DNA of 48,827 bases from Phycisphaerae bacterium. Lineage in GTDB: Bacteria > Planctomycetota > Phycisphaerae > Sedimentisphaerales > Anaerobacaceae. The stretch lies in assembly GCA_016782755.1 (NCBI GenBank), contig JADHXY010000002.1, forward strand, positions 1 through 48,827, given 5' to 3'. The notes beneath the pieces are model-generated. The model made no database searches and was not told where the DNA came from. It saw nothing but the letters and a program-made list of their open reading frames with translations. Within the stretch, counting starts at the first letter, position 1, and each line of letters starts with the position of its first letter. Below, one piece after another: positions 16,720 to 25,950 of this stretch. A program made the translations under genes and the position numbers.

Positions 16720-19070
16720 TGGATAAGCTGGATTTAACATTTGTGGATATGGCCGTCGAACAAATCGGAACGGGCCGGGAAAAAGTCCTTGAGATTGCCC
16801 AATGCATACAGGAACATTTCGGATATCTGCCCAAAGAAGCTCTTGAGCGGGTATGCGAATTGACAGATATAACGCCGGCGTCGATTGTCGGAGTTACGAC
16901 TTTTTACGATCAGTTTCGGCAGCAACCAGCTGGCAAGCACATAATAAAAATTTGCATTGGAACAGCCTGTCACGTTAAAGGAGCTGGACAGATTTATGAG
17001 GCATTTCAGCGACACCTCGGTATCGCCGATGACGAGGACACAGATTCGGAAAAAATGTTTACTGTTGAGAAGGTGGCCTGCCTCGGCTGTTGTATGCTCG
17101 CCCCGGCGATACAGATTGATGACATTATTTTTGGGCACCTGACAAATGAACATGTCCCGATGGTAATAAGAGATTTCCTCGAGCAGGAAAAGGCTCGAGA
17201 GCGGCAGGTCAGTAAGCAGGAATATACAAAAAGCGTCAAATACCTTGGTGAAATCCGGATATGTCTTGATTCGAGTTGTGTCGCAAGTGGTAGTGGGAAG
17301 GTATATAACGCATTAAAAACAGCCGTCGAACAATCTGGTGTGGCGGTTGTGGTAAAAAATGTGGGATGTTCCGGCATGTCGTTCCTGGCGCCTCTTGTGG
17401 AAGTCGTTTCAGTGGACGGAGCCTCATTTCGCTATGCGAGAATCCAGCCTCAGGATGCCATGGCGATTGTCTTGAGGCACTTTAAACCGAGGCAATTCGG
17501 ACAAAAAATCAAAAATACTGTTTCTGACATGCTTGATAAGATACTTACCGACAGGGCATGGGAACCTGTGACGCGCTATTCGATAGATGTGCGGGATCAA
17601 CCGGTGGCGGTATTTCTGGAGAAGCAAAAACATCTGGCTACTGAACACTGCGGGGATATCGATCCTGTCGACCTTGATGAATATATTCGCAACGATGGAT
17701 TCGAGGCGCTGCGTCATTGCATAACTGGGTTGAGTCCCGAAGAAATTATCAGAGAGATTGAACACAGCGGGCTTCGTGGAAGAGGTGGAGCCGGCTACCC
17801 CACATATCTTAAATGGTCCGCTGTATGTGATAGGAAGTCGGATAAGAAATACGTAATTTGCAATGGCGATGAGGGTGATCCAGGCGCCTTTATGGATCGT
17901 ATGCTGATGGAATCTTATCCCTACCGCATAATTGAGGGTGTAACGATGGCTGCATACGCTGTCGGGGCGGATGAAGGTTATTTTTACATTCGAGCGGAGT
18001 ACCCACTCGCAATTAAACGAATGACTGAGGCGATAAACAAGTGCTGCCGGCGTGGTTTTCTCGGGAACCATGTATTGGATAGCAAATTTTCATTGAATCT
18101 TAAGATTATTGCTGGCGCAGGAGCCTTTGTGTGCGGCGAAGAGACTGCGCTTATGGCCAGCATAGAAGGCCGCCGCGGTATGCCACGGTTAAGGCCTCCC
18201 TATCCAGTTGAAAGCGGACTTTGGGGAAAACCAACACTTATTAATAACGTAGAAACCTGCGCGGTGATGCCATGGATTATACGCAATGGCGCTGCAGCAT
18301 TCGCCAAAATAGGAATGGGTAGCAGTAAGGGAGCGAAAGTATTTGCGCTTGCGGGCAAGGTCGCTCGAGGGGGACTTATTGAAGTTCCCATGGGTATTTC
18401 AATAAGGCAGATTGTAGAAGATATTGGTGGTGGAATTGCCGAGGGCAAAAAATTTAAGGCTGTGCAGATTGGAGGGCCTTCCGGTGGCTGTGTGCCTGCT
18501 GAATTATCTGATATCCCCATCGGGTTTGAATCGCTAAATGACGTCCATGCGATGATGGGTTCCGGCGGCATGGTTGTACTGGATGAGTCGGACTGTATGG
18601 TTGACATAGCAAAGTATTTTCTTGAGTTTACACAGAATCAGTCCTGTGGAAAATGTACTTTCTGCCGCATAGGGACTCGGCGAATGCTTGATATTCTTGA
18701 GAGGCTCTGCGAAGGCAATGGCAAGAACGGTGATATCGAAGAATTAGAAAAATTGGCACAGATGGTGAAAAAAGCAAGTTTATGCGGTCTTGGAACAACC
18801 GCTCCTAATCCGGTTCTTTCAACAATCAGATATTTCAGGGATGAGTATGAAGCTCATATCGAAAAACGCTGCCCTGCCAGCAAATGTAAAGCACTGATTA
18901 CATATTCGGTTACAGACGACTGTATCGGGTGCACTTTGTGCTCGCAGCATTGCCCTGCTGATGCTATCGAGATGAGACCTCATGAAAAACACGAGATAGA
19001 CAGCGAAAAGTGTATCCGCTGTAATACATGCAAAAGCATATGTCCAACTGACGCGATAAAGGTTGAGTAA
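16719..19070 (+). CDS. NuoE-NuoF-ferredoxin fusion (NADH-oxidising diaphorase subunit)
   Basis: This 783-residue fusion resembles HydB/HndC-type NADH dehydrogenase subunits. NuoE-like thioredoxin fold (about 1-155): cluster Cys in CIGTACHVKG and ACLGCCMLAP. Second thioredoxin-like ferredoxin (about 170-250): CLDSSC and VGCSGMSFLAP, where the usual fourth Cys is Ser (codon 17379-17381). NuoF (about 330-690): FMN/NADH sites GRGGAGYPTYLKW and NGDEGDPGAFMDR, GAGAFVCGEETAL, and cluster N3 SCGKCTFCRIGTRR with CGLGTTAPNP. C-terminal 2x[4Fe-4S]: CIGCTLCSQHCPADAI and CIRCNTCKSICPTDAI. It should oxidise NAD(P)H and pass electrons to Fe-S partners. No hydrogenase or formate dehydrogenase catalytic subunit is present. 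ATG 16719 overlaps the previous stop (TGATG); TTG 16716 is unlikely. Confidence 0.93.
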   Translation: MDKLDLTFVDMAVEQIGTGREKVLEIAQCIQEHFGYLPKEALERVCELTDITPASIVGVTTFYDQFRQQPAGKHIIKICIGTACHVKGAGQIYEAFQRHLGIADDEDTDSEKMFTVEKVACLGCCMLAPAIQIDDIIFGHLTNEHVPMVIRDFLEQEKARERQVSKQEYTKSVKYLGEIRICLDSSCVASGSGKVYNALKTAVEQSGVAVVVKNVGCSGMSFLAPLVEVVSVDGASFRYARIQPQDAMAIVLRHFKPRQFGQKIKNTVSDMLDKILTDRAWEPVTRYSIDVRDQPVAVFLEKQKHLATEHCGDIDPVDLDEYIRNDGFEALRHCITGLSPEEIIREIEHSGLRGRGGAGYPTYLKWSAVCDRKSDKKYVICNGDEGDPGAFMDRMLMESYPYRIIEGVTMAAYAVGADEGYFYIRAEYPLAIKRMTEAINKCCRRGFLGNHVLDSKFSLNLKIIAGAGAFVCGEETALMASIEGRRGMPRLRPPYPVESGLWGKPTLINNVETCAVMPWIIRNGAAAFAKIGMGSSKGAKVFALAGKVARGGLIEVPMGISIRQIVEDIGGGIAEGKKFKAVQIGGPSGGCVPAELSDIPIGFESLNDVHAMMGSGGMVVLDESDCMVDIAKYFLEFTQNQSCGKCTFCRIGTRRMLDILERLCEGNGKNGDIEELEKLAQMVKKASLCGLGTTAPNPVLSTIRYFRDEYEAHIEKRCPASKCKALITYSVTDDCIGCTLCSQHCPADAIEMRPHEKHEIDSEKCIRCNTCKSICPTDAIKVE

Positions 19071-19071
19071 A

Positions 19072-20559
19072 ATGGCCAAACTTGTAATTGATAATATTAA
19101 TGTTGAAGTTGACAGTGGCGAGACTGTACTTGATGCTGCCAAAAAGATTGGAATCGAAATACCTACAATGTGTTTTTTGAAGGAATATAAGGCTTTAACC
19201 AGTTGTATGATATGCGTAGTAAAAATCGAAGGTGTCGAATCATTGATGCCTGCCTGTGGGACAATTGCAACAGATGGGATGAAAGTAGAAACATCTTCTG
19301 AGGAGGTTTGTCAAGCCAGGAAAGTTGCCCTGGAATTGTTGTTAAGCGACCACCTTGGTGACTGCATGGGGCCGTGCCAGGTTATCTGTCCTGCAGGAAT
19401 GAACATTCCGTTGATGATTAGGCAGATTAAAGCGGGCCGATTAGAAGATGCAATTGTAACGGTAAAACAGGATATTGCTATGCCAGCAGTATTGGGCAGG
19501 ATTTGCCCTGCCCCGTGCGAAAACGGATGCAGACGTGCGAAGTTCGATCAACCAGTTTCAATTTGTCTATTGAAACGATATGTAGCAGATGTTGATTTGT
19601 TCTCGGCTCAACCATACCAGCCTGTATGTGAACCGAAAAAAGATAAACGCATCGCTATCGTCGGGGCTGGACCAGCCGGCTTATCCGCTGCTTATTATCT
19701 GCTCCAGAAAGGATACACTTGTACCATCTATGACGACCATGACAAGCCGGGGGGAATGTTGCGATATGCTGTTTCGCGGGATAAACTGCCGGAAGATGTC
19801 CTAGACAAGGAAATAGCTCTTATAGAAAAACTCGGTGCAAAATTTCAGGGAAAAACAAAAATTACTTCGGCTAAAGAGTTGCAGGAAGACTTCAATGCGG
19901 TTTTAATAGCCGCTGGTCAGACCGAACTGGCCGATAGAGATTTGATGGGCGTATTTGCTATACCCAACACTGCTGCAAGGCAGAAACTTGCCGTGCGTGC
20001 GGTCGCAGAAGGCAAAAAAGCAGCTATCGCAATCGATGAGTTTCTATCAGGCCGTAATGTAACAGGCCCGCAGAAAAAGTTTAATAATCGTATTGGTAAA
20101 TTGCAGGAGAATGAGATAGATAACTTTATGTTGCTGGCGGATCACTCTTCACGTGTATCGCCGTTACGCAAGAGTGAAGGATTTACTGACGAGCAAGCTA
20201 AACAGGAATCCGGTCGTTGTCTGCATTGTGACTGCCGCAAAACCGATAGTTGTAAACTAAGACAATACAGCCAGCAGTATCAGGCCAGGCAGAACAGATA
20301 CAAGGGCAAAAGAAATTTGTTCAGCCAACAAATTCAACATCCCTGTATAATTTATGAACCCGGTAAATGTATAAAATGCGGTCTTTGCATCCAGATCGCC
20401 TCTGAGGCAAAAGAAGAATATGGCCTGACATTCATAGGCCGAGGCTTTGATGTAAAGGTAGCTGTTCCATTCGATAAATCTCTCGCCGAAGGGCTTAGCC
20501 GTATCGGTCATAAATGCGTCGAAGCCTGCCCGACGGGTGCGATGGCTTTGAAAGATTAG
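19072..20559 (+). CDS. [2Fe-2S]-GltD-like flavoprotein fusion lacking the NAD(P)H domain
   Basis: This 495-residue protein begins with a NuoG/HydA-type [2Fe-2S] domain (Cys in IPTMCF, TSCMIC, MPACGT). The GltD N-terminal Fe-S domain follows (DCMGPCQVICPAGMNIPL, GRICPAPCENGC), then an FAD domain with GAGPAGLSAAYYLL (Gly198) and PGGMLRYAV. In GltD an NAD(P)H domain of about 130 residues with its own GxGxxG comes next. Here IAAGQTELADRDLMGVF jumps straight to the last FAD segment (KLAVRAVAEGKKAAIAIDEF), and the usual A-G-G-D is AIPN. A Cys-rich tail follows (CLHCDCRKTDSC, CIKCGLCIQIAS, CVEACPTGA). It probably relays electrons to or from the NuoEF fusion rather than binding NAD(P)H itself. ATG 19072 has AAGG upstream; TTG 19063 is an alternative. 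Confidence 0.85.
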   Translation: MAKLVIDNINVEVDSGETVLDAAKKIGIEIPTMCFLKEYKALTSCMICVVKIEGVESLMPACGTIATDGMKVETSSEEVCQARKVALELLLSDHLGDCMGPCQVICPAGMNIPLMIRQIKAGRLEDAIVTVKQDIAMPAVLGRICPAPCENGCRRAKFDQPVSICLLKRYVADVDLFSAQPYQPVCEPKKDKRIAIVGAGPAGLSAAYYLLQKGYTCTIYDDHDKPGGMLRYAVSRDKLPEDVLDKEIALIEKLGAKFQGKTKITSAKELQEDFNAVLIAAGQTELADRDLMGVFAIPNTAARQKLAVRAVAEGKKAAIAIDEFLSGRNVTGPQKKFNNRIGKLQENEIDNFMLLADHSSRVSPLRKSEGFTDEQAKQESGRCLHCDCRKTDSCKLRQYSQQYQARQNRYKGKRNLFSQQIQHPCIIYEPGKCIKCGLCIQIASEAKEEYGLTFIGRGFDVKVAVPFDKSLAEGLSRIGHKCVEACPTGAMALKD

Positions 20560-20933
20560 CTTAACAGCTTGCCTGCTTTTTCAGCGGCATTGGTAATGTT
20601 TTCCTCTGTTACGGCGGTCTTACCCTTTTCCATGCCCATATCTGTAATTCGGATATGCTGAAAATTTTCAAAACCTGCATTTTCAAGACATTTCTTTACA
20701 CAGTCCACACCGCAACCATCTACTACAAGTATTTGTGAGGCAGATTTGGTTGCTTCTACAATCGCTCCAACTTTTCCAGCGACTCCAGCCATGCAAAACA
20801 TTTTCCCTGCACCCTCCTTGGTGAGTTTTCTTGCCGTTCTGTCAGAGATTTCGCCGACATCGGCAGCCCCTGAACAGGAAAAGATCAATTTTGATGCGGG
20901 ATCACAAACAGAACCTGTTTCATTGCCGGACAT
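20556..20933 (-). CDS. DGC-domain (putative zinc-binding) protein
   Basis: This 125-residue cytoplasmic protein has the pattern of the DGC family: an early Cys in LIFSCSGAADVGEISDR, a middle Cys in KMFCMAGVAGKVGAIV, then VVDGCGVDCVKKCLENAGF with the D-G-C signature. Those Cys residues probably bind zinc or an Fe-S or other redox centre; the biochemical role of the family is not established. A very strong ribosome binding site (AAAGGAGGT) lies before ATG 20933. It is the only minus-strand gene in the redox block, ends 4 bases inside the preceding + gene and is divergent from the next propeller gene. DGC genes often sit near redox or metal genes, which fits. Confidence 0.85.
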   Translation of the reverse strand: MSGNETGSVCDPASKLIFSCSGAADVGEISDRTARKLTKEGAGKMFCMAGVAGKVGAIVEATKSASQILVVDGCGVDCVKKCLENAGFENFQHIRITDMGMEKGKTAVTEENITNAAEKAGKLLS

Positions 20934-21070
20934 TTGGCCACCTCCTTTAAAAGTATCGTTTTTTTTGCAACAAAGTCATATTTTTGAATTTTTCATCGCA
21001 CATTGTATGTCCAATTGTCGTATGTGCAATCTGCAGAACAGGTCATTCCAATGGCAGTTTTAAGCCAGAA

Positions 21071-21099
21071 TTGACTTTTCTGGCCAAGATTGGTATAAT
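21071..21099 (+). promoter_or_regulatory. Sigma-70-like promoter before the double-propeller gene
   Basis: TTGACT (21071-21076), 17 bases, TATAAT (21094-21099), in the 204-base divergent gap between the DGC gene and the propeller gene; ATG 21138 is 38 bases downstream. It matches the pair at 11777-11805 in both boxes and spacing. It probably drives the propeller gene and possibly the terpenoid operon after it. Confidence 0.7.
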
Positions 21100-21137
21100 G
21101 CCACGAAAATTTTCCTACCATATATTAAGGAGTCTCT

Positions 21138-23588
21138 ATGGAAACACAAAGAAAAATGACAAAATATTTACTGATTATAGCATTTTTATTAATATTAAGC
21201 GGCATTCATACAGTTGCATGGGCCGCTGACTGGCCCAACTGGCGTGGGCCGAACTATAATGGAATATCCGCAGAAAAGGACTGGGACCCGCTAAAGATAA
21301 AAGACGGCACAAAGCCATTGTGGCAGACTTCGATCGGGATTGGTTTTTCAGCAATTTCTGTAAGCGATGGTCTGGCTTATACAATGGGCAACACCGGTAC
21401 CAAGGGTGAAGATGAAAGCAAACACAATGACATCATCTTCTGCTTTGATGCTGAAACCGGCAAAGAGGTGTGGAGGCGCATTTATCCTCAACCATTGGAT
21501 CCAAAATATTACGAGGGAGGCTCATTAGCAACTCCCACGATTGACGGTGACAAAGTTTATACTATCAGCAAGGATGGAAAAGTCTTCTGCCTTGATGCCA
21601 AAACGGGCAACGTGGTTTGGAACAGAGATATATCATCAGAAGAATTTGGCATTAAACGCACCACTTGGGGCCATTCTGGTTCACCATTAGTTATCGATAA
21701 TATGGTTATTTATAACGCAGGCGGCATGGGGGTTGCTCTTAATAAAGACAACGGCAGTTTGATCTGGGAAGGCGACAAGGAGCCGGGCGGATACGCAACT
21801 GTGGTGCCTTTCATGACAGGTAATCAAAAATGCATCGCACTGTTTGGATTCAAAGATATTATTGGATTAGTCGCGGAAACTGGAAAAGAGTTGTGGAGGT
21901 TTCCCTGGAAGACAAAACACGATGTCAATGCCGCCGACCCGATTATTGTAGGCAATAAGATATTTATATCCTCCGGATACGGGATCGGCTGTGCGCTGTT
22001 GAAAATCGAAAACGCAAATGTCACCGAAATATGGCGCAATAAGAATATGTGCAATAAAATGAACGGTTCCGTATTTTTGAGGGGCTATATTTACGGCGTG
22101 GACGAAGGTGGTGAACTGAGATGTCTGGATTCTGAAACGGGTGATATTGTCTGGGCACAAGGTGGATTTGGCATGGGAAGCCTTATGGTTGCCGACGGCA
22201 AACTAATCGTTCTGGGTGAAAATGGCAATTTAGTTATCGCTGATGCGACAGCCGACGGCTACAAGGTTATTTCTGAAGCGAAGATCCTTTCTCCCAGGTG
22301 TTGGAGCGTTCCTGTTCTGGCTAACGGCAGAATTTACGCCCGCAACGCCGGCGGAGATATGGTTTGTTTAGATGTCAGCGAAAATGCAGTTACAGCAGTA
22401 CCGACTTCGACAGGAAACAACTGGCCTCAGTGGCATGGCGCAAATCGTGACGGCAAATCAAATGAAAAGGAACTTTTGAAGAAATGGCCTGAGCAAGGCC
22501 CAGAACTTTTGTGGTCAACAAAGGAGTTAGGAGCCGGCTTTTCAACGGTTTCTATTGCAGATGGTCTTATCTACACAACGGGGATGAAAGACAAAGAGGG
22601 AGTGCTTTTTGCTTTCGACCTCCACGGTAAATTAAAATGGAAGCAATCATACGGCATCGAGTGGACAAAGTCGTATCCGGGTACGCGATGTACCCCAACC
22701 GTAGATCAGGGCAATGTTTATGTTATAAGTGGTGTAGGTGCGGTTAGCTGCTTTGATGCAAAAACAGGTAATAAAAAATGGACAGTAGATGCCTTAACAG
22801 ATTTTGAAGGTAAATACGGCAGCTGGGGAGTTGCTGAATCACCGCTTATTGTCGGCAACAAATTAATTTGTACGCCCGGTGGCCAGAAAGTATCGTTAGT
22901 TGCACTTGACAAAAAAACCGGTAAAGTTTTCTGGACAGCAAAAGGAAACGGTGAAGGAAGCGCTTACTGCTCCCCACTTCTAATTGAAAAAAAGGACAAA
23001 AAAATTATCGTTACTATGCTGGAAAATTTTATTATAGGTGTTGATGCAGCAAACGGAAATATCCTCTGGGAGTATGACTGTAAAAATTATCAGGGCAAAC
23101 CAAAAGACGTTAATCCGAATACACCGGTATTTTACAAAGGGTATATATACATTACAAGCGGTTACGGCAAAGGAGGAGCAAAGCTGAAACTTTCCGATGA
23201 CGGCACAAAAATCGAATCACAGGAATGGTTAAATCTCACACTTGACTGTCATCACGGCGGAGTTGTTCTTGTTGACGGCTATATATACGGAACCAACCAC
23301 AAGGGAAACTGGATTTGCCTCGACTGGAAAGACGGTAAAGTGATGTATGACACAGAAGGCATCGGGAAGGGCTCGGTAACTTACGCTGACGGCATGCTGT
23401 ACTGCTATGAAGAAAAAGAAGGCACAGTCGGGCTGGTGAAGGCGACTCCTGAAAAATTTGACATTGTCAGCTCTTTCAAGGTTCCCAAAGGTACAGGGAA
23501 GCATTGGGCTCATCCGGTAATTTTAGACGGCATACTATATATCCGCCATGGCGATACTTTGATGGCTTATGATATAAAAGCAAAATAA
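21138..23588 (+). CDS. Secreted double PQQ-like propeller protein
   Basis: This 816-residue protein has a cleavable signal peptide (KYLLIIAFLLILSGIHTVAW, cut likely after AWA) and AAGGAG before ATG 21138. The mature part is two full propellers in tandem. The first opens WPNWRGPNYNGISAEKDW (about residue 31), the second WPQWHGANRDGKSNEKELLK (about residue 427). Each proceeds through the same order of blocks (GFSAISVSDGLAYT against GFSTVSIADGLIYT; then the G-x-Y-Y/W-G blade series), so the protein arose by internal duplication. It has no anchor and should be periplasmic. Only one base separates its stop from the TTG codon before the ferredoxin gene, so it is also linked to the terpenoid operon. 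Confidence 0.88.
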   Translation: METQRKMTKYLLIIAFLLILSGIHTVAWAADWPNWRGPNYNGISAEKDWDPLKIKDGTKPLWQTSIGIGFSAISVSDGLAYTMGNTGTKGEDESKHNDIIFCFDAETGKEVWRRIYPQPLDPKYYEGGSLATPTIDGDKVYTISKDGKVFCLDAKTGNVVWNRDISSEEFGIKRTTWGHSGSPLVIDNMVIYNAGGMGVALNKDNGSLIWEGDKEPGGYATVVPFMTGNQKCIALFGFKDIIGLVAETGKELWRFPWKTKHDVNAADPIIVGNKIFISSGYGIGCALLKIENANVTEIWRNKNMCNKMNGSVFLRGYIYGVDEGGELRCLDSETGDIVWAQGGFGMGSLMVADGKLIVLGENGNLVIADATADGYKVISEAKILSPRCWSVPVLANGRIYARNAGGDMVCLDVSENAVTAVPTSTGNNWPQWHGANRDGKSNEKELLKKWPEQGPELLWSTKELGAGFSTVSIADGLIYTTGMKDKEGVLFAFDLHGKLKWKQSYGIEWTKSYPGTRCTPTVDQGNVYVISGVGAVSCFDAKTGNKKWTVDALTDFEGKYGSWGVAESPLIVGNKLICTPGGQKVSLVALDKKTGKVFWTAKGNGEGSAYCSPLLIEKKDKKIIVTMLENFIIGVDAANGNILWEYDCKNYQGKPKDVNPNTPVFYKGYIYITSGYGKGGAKLKLSDDGTKIESQEWLNLTLDCHHGGVVLVDGYIYGTNHKGNWICLDWKDGKVMYDTEGIGKGSVTYADGMLYCYEEKEGTVGLVKATPEKFDIVSSFKVPKGTGKHWAHPVILDGILYIRHGDTLMAYDIKAK

Positions 23589-23604
23589 GTTGAAAAGGCT
23601 GGAA

Positions 23605-24417
23605 ATGATTCTTTTTTGTAATTGCGGCTATTCAGAAATTATCGACCATAGTATTAGGGCTGATATATTAGATAAGCTCGCAGATACAGGGTGTGATTTT
23701 GAAGTGGTTCAGGATTTATGTGAATTAGCTGCGAAAAAGGATCCTAAGTTTAAACGCTGGGCACAAGCTGATTCGCTGACAATTGTCGCCTGTTACCCTC
23801 GGACGTTAAAATGGCTTTTCAGTTTAGCAGATGCCGAGCTGGATACTGAGAAAACCCAATTTCTTAACATGAGGACAAGCACTGCTGAGGAAATTCTTGC
23901 ATCCTTGCTTGGCAAAAAAACTCCTGTCGAGGATAAACGAAAAATTCAACTTGAAGAAAAGGGAGATTGGATACCATGGTTTCCGGTAATTGACTATGAC
24001 CGATGCAAAAATTGCATGCAATGCCTCAACTTTTGTCTTTTTGGAGTTTACGAACTTTCTGAAAATGAGCAGGTTCAGGTAACCAATCCTGCCGGCTGTA
24101 AGACGAACTGTCCAGCCTGCGCGAGGCTATGTCCTCACAATGCAATTATATTCCCAAAATACCCCGACAGTCCAATCAACGGCGATGATGTTGATGAGAG
24201 CAAAAAAACGGAACTGAATCCTGATGAGATTTACAAAAGACTTAAACGGCGAAGCAAAACTAAAAAACGATTTGAAAAAGATAGAGCGGGTCGGGAGGAA
24301 ATAGATTTGACGAGGCTTAAAGATCAGTTGGGAATTCCTTCGGAGGTTTTAGAGTCTCTAAAACCCTCAGATGTGACTGAATTGCGGAAAAAGTCGGAGA
24401 AGAAGAACCGTGAGTAA
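23605..24417 (+). CDS. 4Fe-4S ferredoxin-type protein heading the terpenoid operon
   Basis: From ATG 23605 (GAAAAGG 6 bases upstream) this is a 270-residue protein; TTG 23590 would add five residues. The N-terminal part (about 1-110) starts [14 protein letters not shown] and has [12 protein letters not shown], resembling a small domain seen ahead of ferredoxins but not one I can name. A ferredoxin domain follows: [18 protein letters not shown] and [17 protein letters not shown], two [4Fe-4S] sites. The C-terminal third is highly charged and helical ([14 protein letters not shown]). The stop overlaps the radical SAM start by 8 bases. It is the natural electron donor for that radical SAM enzyme. 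Confidence 0.85.
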   Translation: MILFCNCGYSEIIDHSIRADILDKLADTGCDFEVVQDLCELAAKKDPKFKRWAQADSLTIVACYPRTLKWLFSLADAELDTEKTQFLNMRTSTAEEILASLLGKKTPVEDKRKIQLEEKGDWIPWFPVIDYDRCKNCMQCLNFCLFGVYELSENEQVQVTNPAGCKTNCPACARLCPHNAIIFPKYPDSPINGDDVDESKKTELNPDEIYKRLKRRSKTKKRFEKDRAGREEIDLTRLKDQLGIPSEVLESLKPSDVTELRKKSEKKNRE

Positions 24418-25948
24418 ACAACGACTAAGGCCCCTGGTAGTTCTTGTCGCCGACAGGACACTCAGTGCTGACTATAAAATATTGTTTGAGGGCATCTTTG
24501 CCACTATGCAGACTACGCATGTCCCCGAAGTCGCAATGAGACACTTTGTTTCGCCGCGAGTTGCCGTTGACAGTGATGGCCGTGCAAAAACAGCACCTTT
24601 GGGATTACGCCGAGTTGAATCTGCACTTCTTGAGTTCACCGATCTGACAGAACAAGATATTGTTTGCACAACACCAGAAGCTTTGCTGGACTTGTTAGGC
24701 CCATGGGTTAAAGTTGTTGCTTTTAGTTCCAGCGATCCGCTCGGAAAAGGTATGAGCAATACCACGACAGATAATTTCTGGGACGGCGAGCTTTATACCA
24801 GGTACTGGACAAGAAATATGCTTGAGAAGATTCTTGCAGCAAAGAAAAAATATCAATTTAAAGTTGTTGCAGGCGGTGCGGGGGCATGGCAGCTTGTTCG
24901 TTATGACGATGAAATCGCGAAAGAGTGCATCGATGTGATTTTTGAAGGTTATTTTGAGGAACTCGGGCCTGGGCTTTTTACTGACATCTTAAACGAAAGG
25001 TCCGTGGAAACACATATCTGTGAAAAAGGCTCGTCGGTTGAAAAAGTGCAGCCAATAAAACATGCTTCTACCCTTGGCATTATAGAGCTTTCTCGAGGCT
25101 GCGGAAGAGGATGCAAATTCTGTACGATGGCTGGAAAGAAAATGGAACATCTTTCGCCGGATACAATTATAGCTGACCTGCAAACAAACGTCGCTAATGG
25201 CGTAACTTCCGTCGTCAGTGGCAGTGAGGATTTCTTCAGATATGGCGCAAAAGGACTAAAGCCGGATTTCGATAAACTCCAGGATCTTCTCGAGCAGATG
25301 CGAAAAATCAAAGGTCTATCTTTTATGCAAGTAGATCATGGCAATATTACAAGTGTGATGCAGTTGTCAGACGAGCAGCTAAGAGAAACCAGAAGGCTGC
25401 TTTCATGGAACAAAAAAACTGATTACCTCTGGGTTAATATGGGTATTGAAAGTGCTAACGGACAACTGGTCTCTGCTAACTGTCCCGGCAAAATATCACC
25501 ATTTGACCCGGATGACTGGGAGCATCTAATACGTCAGACCGCCGAGCGTATGAAAATGACCGGCTTCTTTTCTGTGTTCAGTTTGATTTTAGGCCTTCCA
25601 GGCGAAACACCTGATGATATCAAAAAAACTCTCAAGCTTGTTCGATATCTCGGAAAGCAAAATGCGGTAATTTTCCCGGTCTTTTATGAGCCTTTATATG
25701 ATGGGCAGAAACCCTTTACAATCGATGATATGCGAATCGACCACCTTGAGTTGTACAGGACGTGTTATGAGATAAATTTCAAAATGGTTCCACGATTATA
25801 CTGGGATAATCAGCGAGCCGGCGGCGTATCATGGCTCAAACGAGTGGCTATACGCATCTTAGGCAAAACGGAAGTTGCTGCATGGAGAAATAGTTTTAAG
25901 AAAATTCAAAAGCAACTTCAAAACAGCCAGACTGTTGGAGAAAATTAA
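24410..25948 (+). CDS. Radical SAM enzyme, cobalamin-binding-like N-terminus
   Basis: This 512-residue enzyme starts at GTG 24410. The radical SAM cluster motif is [20 protein letters not shown] with Cys231, Cys235 and Cys238; later blocks ([38 protein letters not shown]) are those of the B12-binding-type Elp3/MiaB-like barrel. The N-terminal 200 residues ([37 protein letters not shown]) have the outline of a B12-binding Rossmann domain, but a D-x-H-x-x-G cobalamin motif is not visible, so cobalamin use is uncertain. The substrate is unknown. Its place between a ferredoxin and a DUF116-polyprenyl synthase suggests a reaction on an isoprenoid or on the co-substrate of the pathway. Confidence 0.88.
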   Translation: MSKQRLRPLVVLVADRTLSADYKILFEGIFATMQTTHVPEVAMRHFVSPRVAVDSDGRAKTAPLGLRRVESALLEFTDLTEQDIVCTTPEALLDLLGPWVKVVAFSSSDPLGKGMSNTTTDNFWDGELYTRYWTRNMLEKILAAKKKYQFKVVAGGAGAWQLVRYDDEIAKECIDVIFEGYFEELGPGLFTDILNERSVETHICEKGSSVEKVQPIKHASTLGIIELSRGCGRGCKFCTMAGKKMEHLSPDTIIADLQTNVANGVTSVVSGSEDFFRYGAKGLKPDFDKLQDLLEQMRKIKGLSFMQVDHGNITSVMQLSDEQLRETRRLLSWNKKTDYLWVNMGIESANGQLVSANCPGKISPFDPDDWEHLIRQTAERMKMTGFFSVFSLILGLPGETPDDIKKTLKLVRYLGKQNAVIFPVFYEPLYDGQKPFTIDDMRIDHLELYRTCYEINFKMVPRLYWDNQRAGGVSWLKRVAIRILGKTEVAAWRNSFKKIQKQLQNSQTVGEN

Positions 25949-25950
25949 AA

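Noticed and set aside
16719-20559. Electron-bifurcating hydrogenase (HydABC) or formate dehydrogenase
   Set aside because: The NuoEF-type and [2Fe-2S] parts fit, but there is no H-cluster subunit (L2-type motifs) or molybdopterin subunit in the window.
4330-23588. True PQQ-dependent alcohol dehydrogenases
   Set aside because: The propellers lack recognisable disulfide-ring and catalytic Asp motifs of quinoprotein dehydrogenases, and no cytochrome c partner or pqq synthesis genes are in the window; the fold name alone does not support cofactor use.
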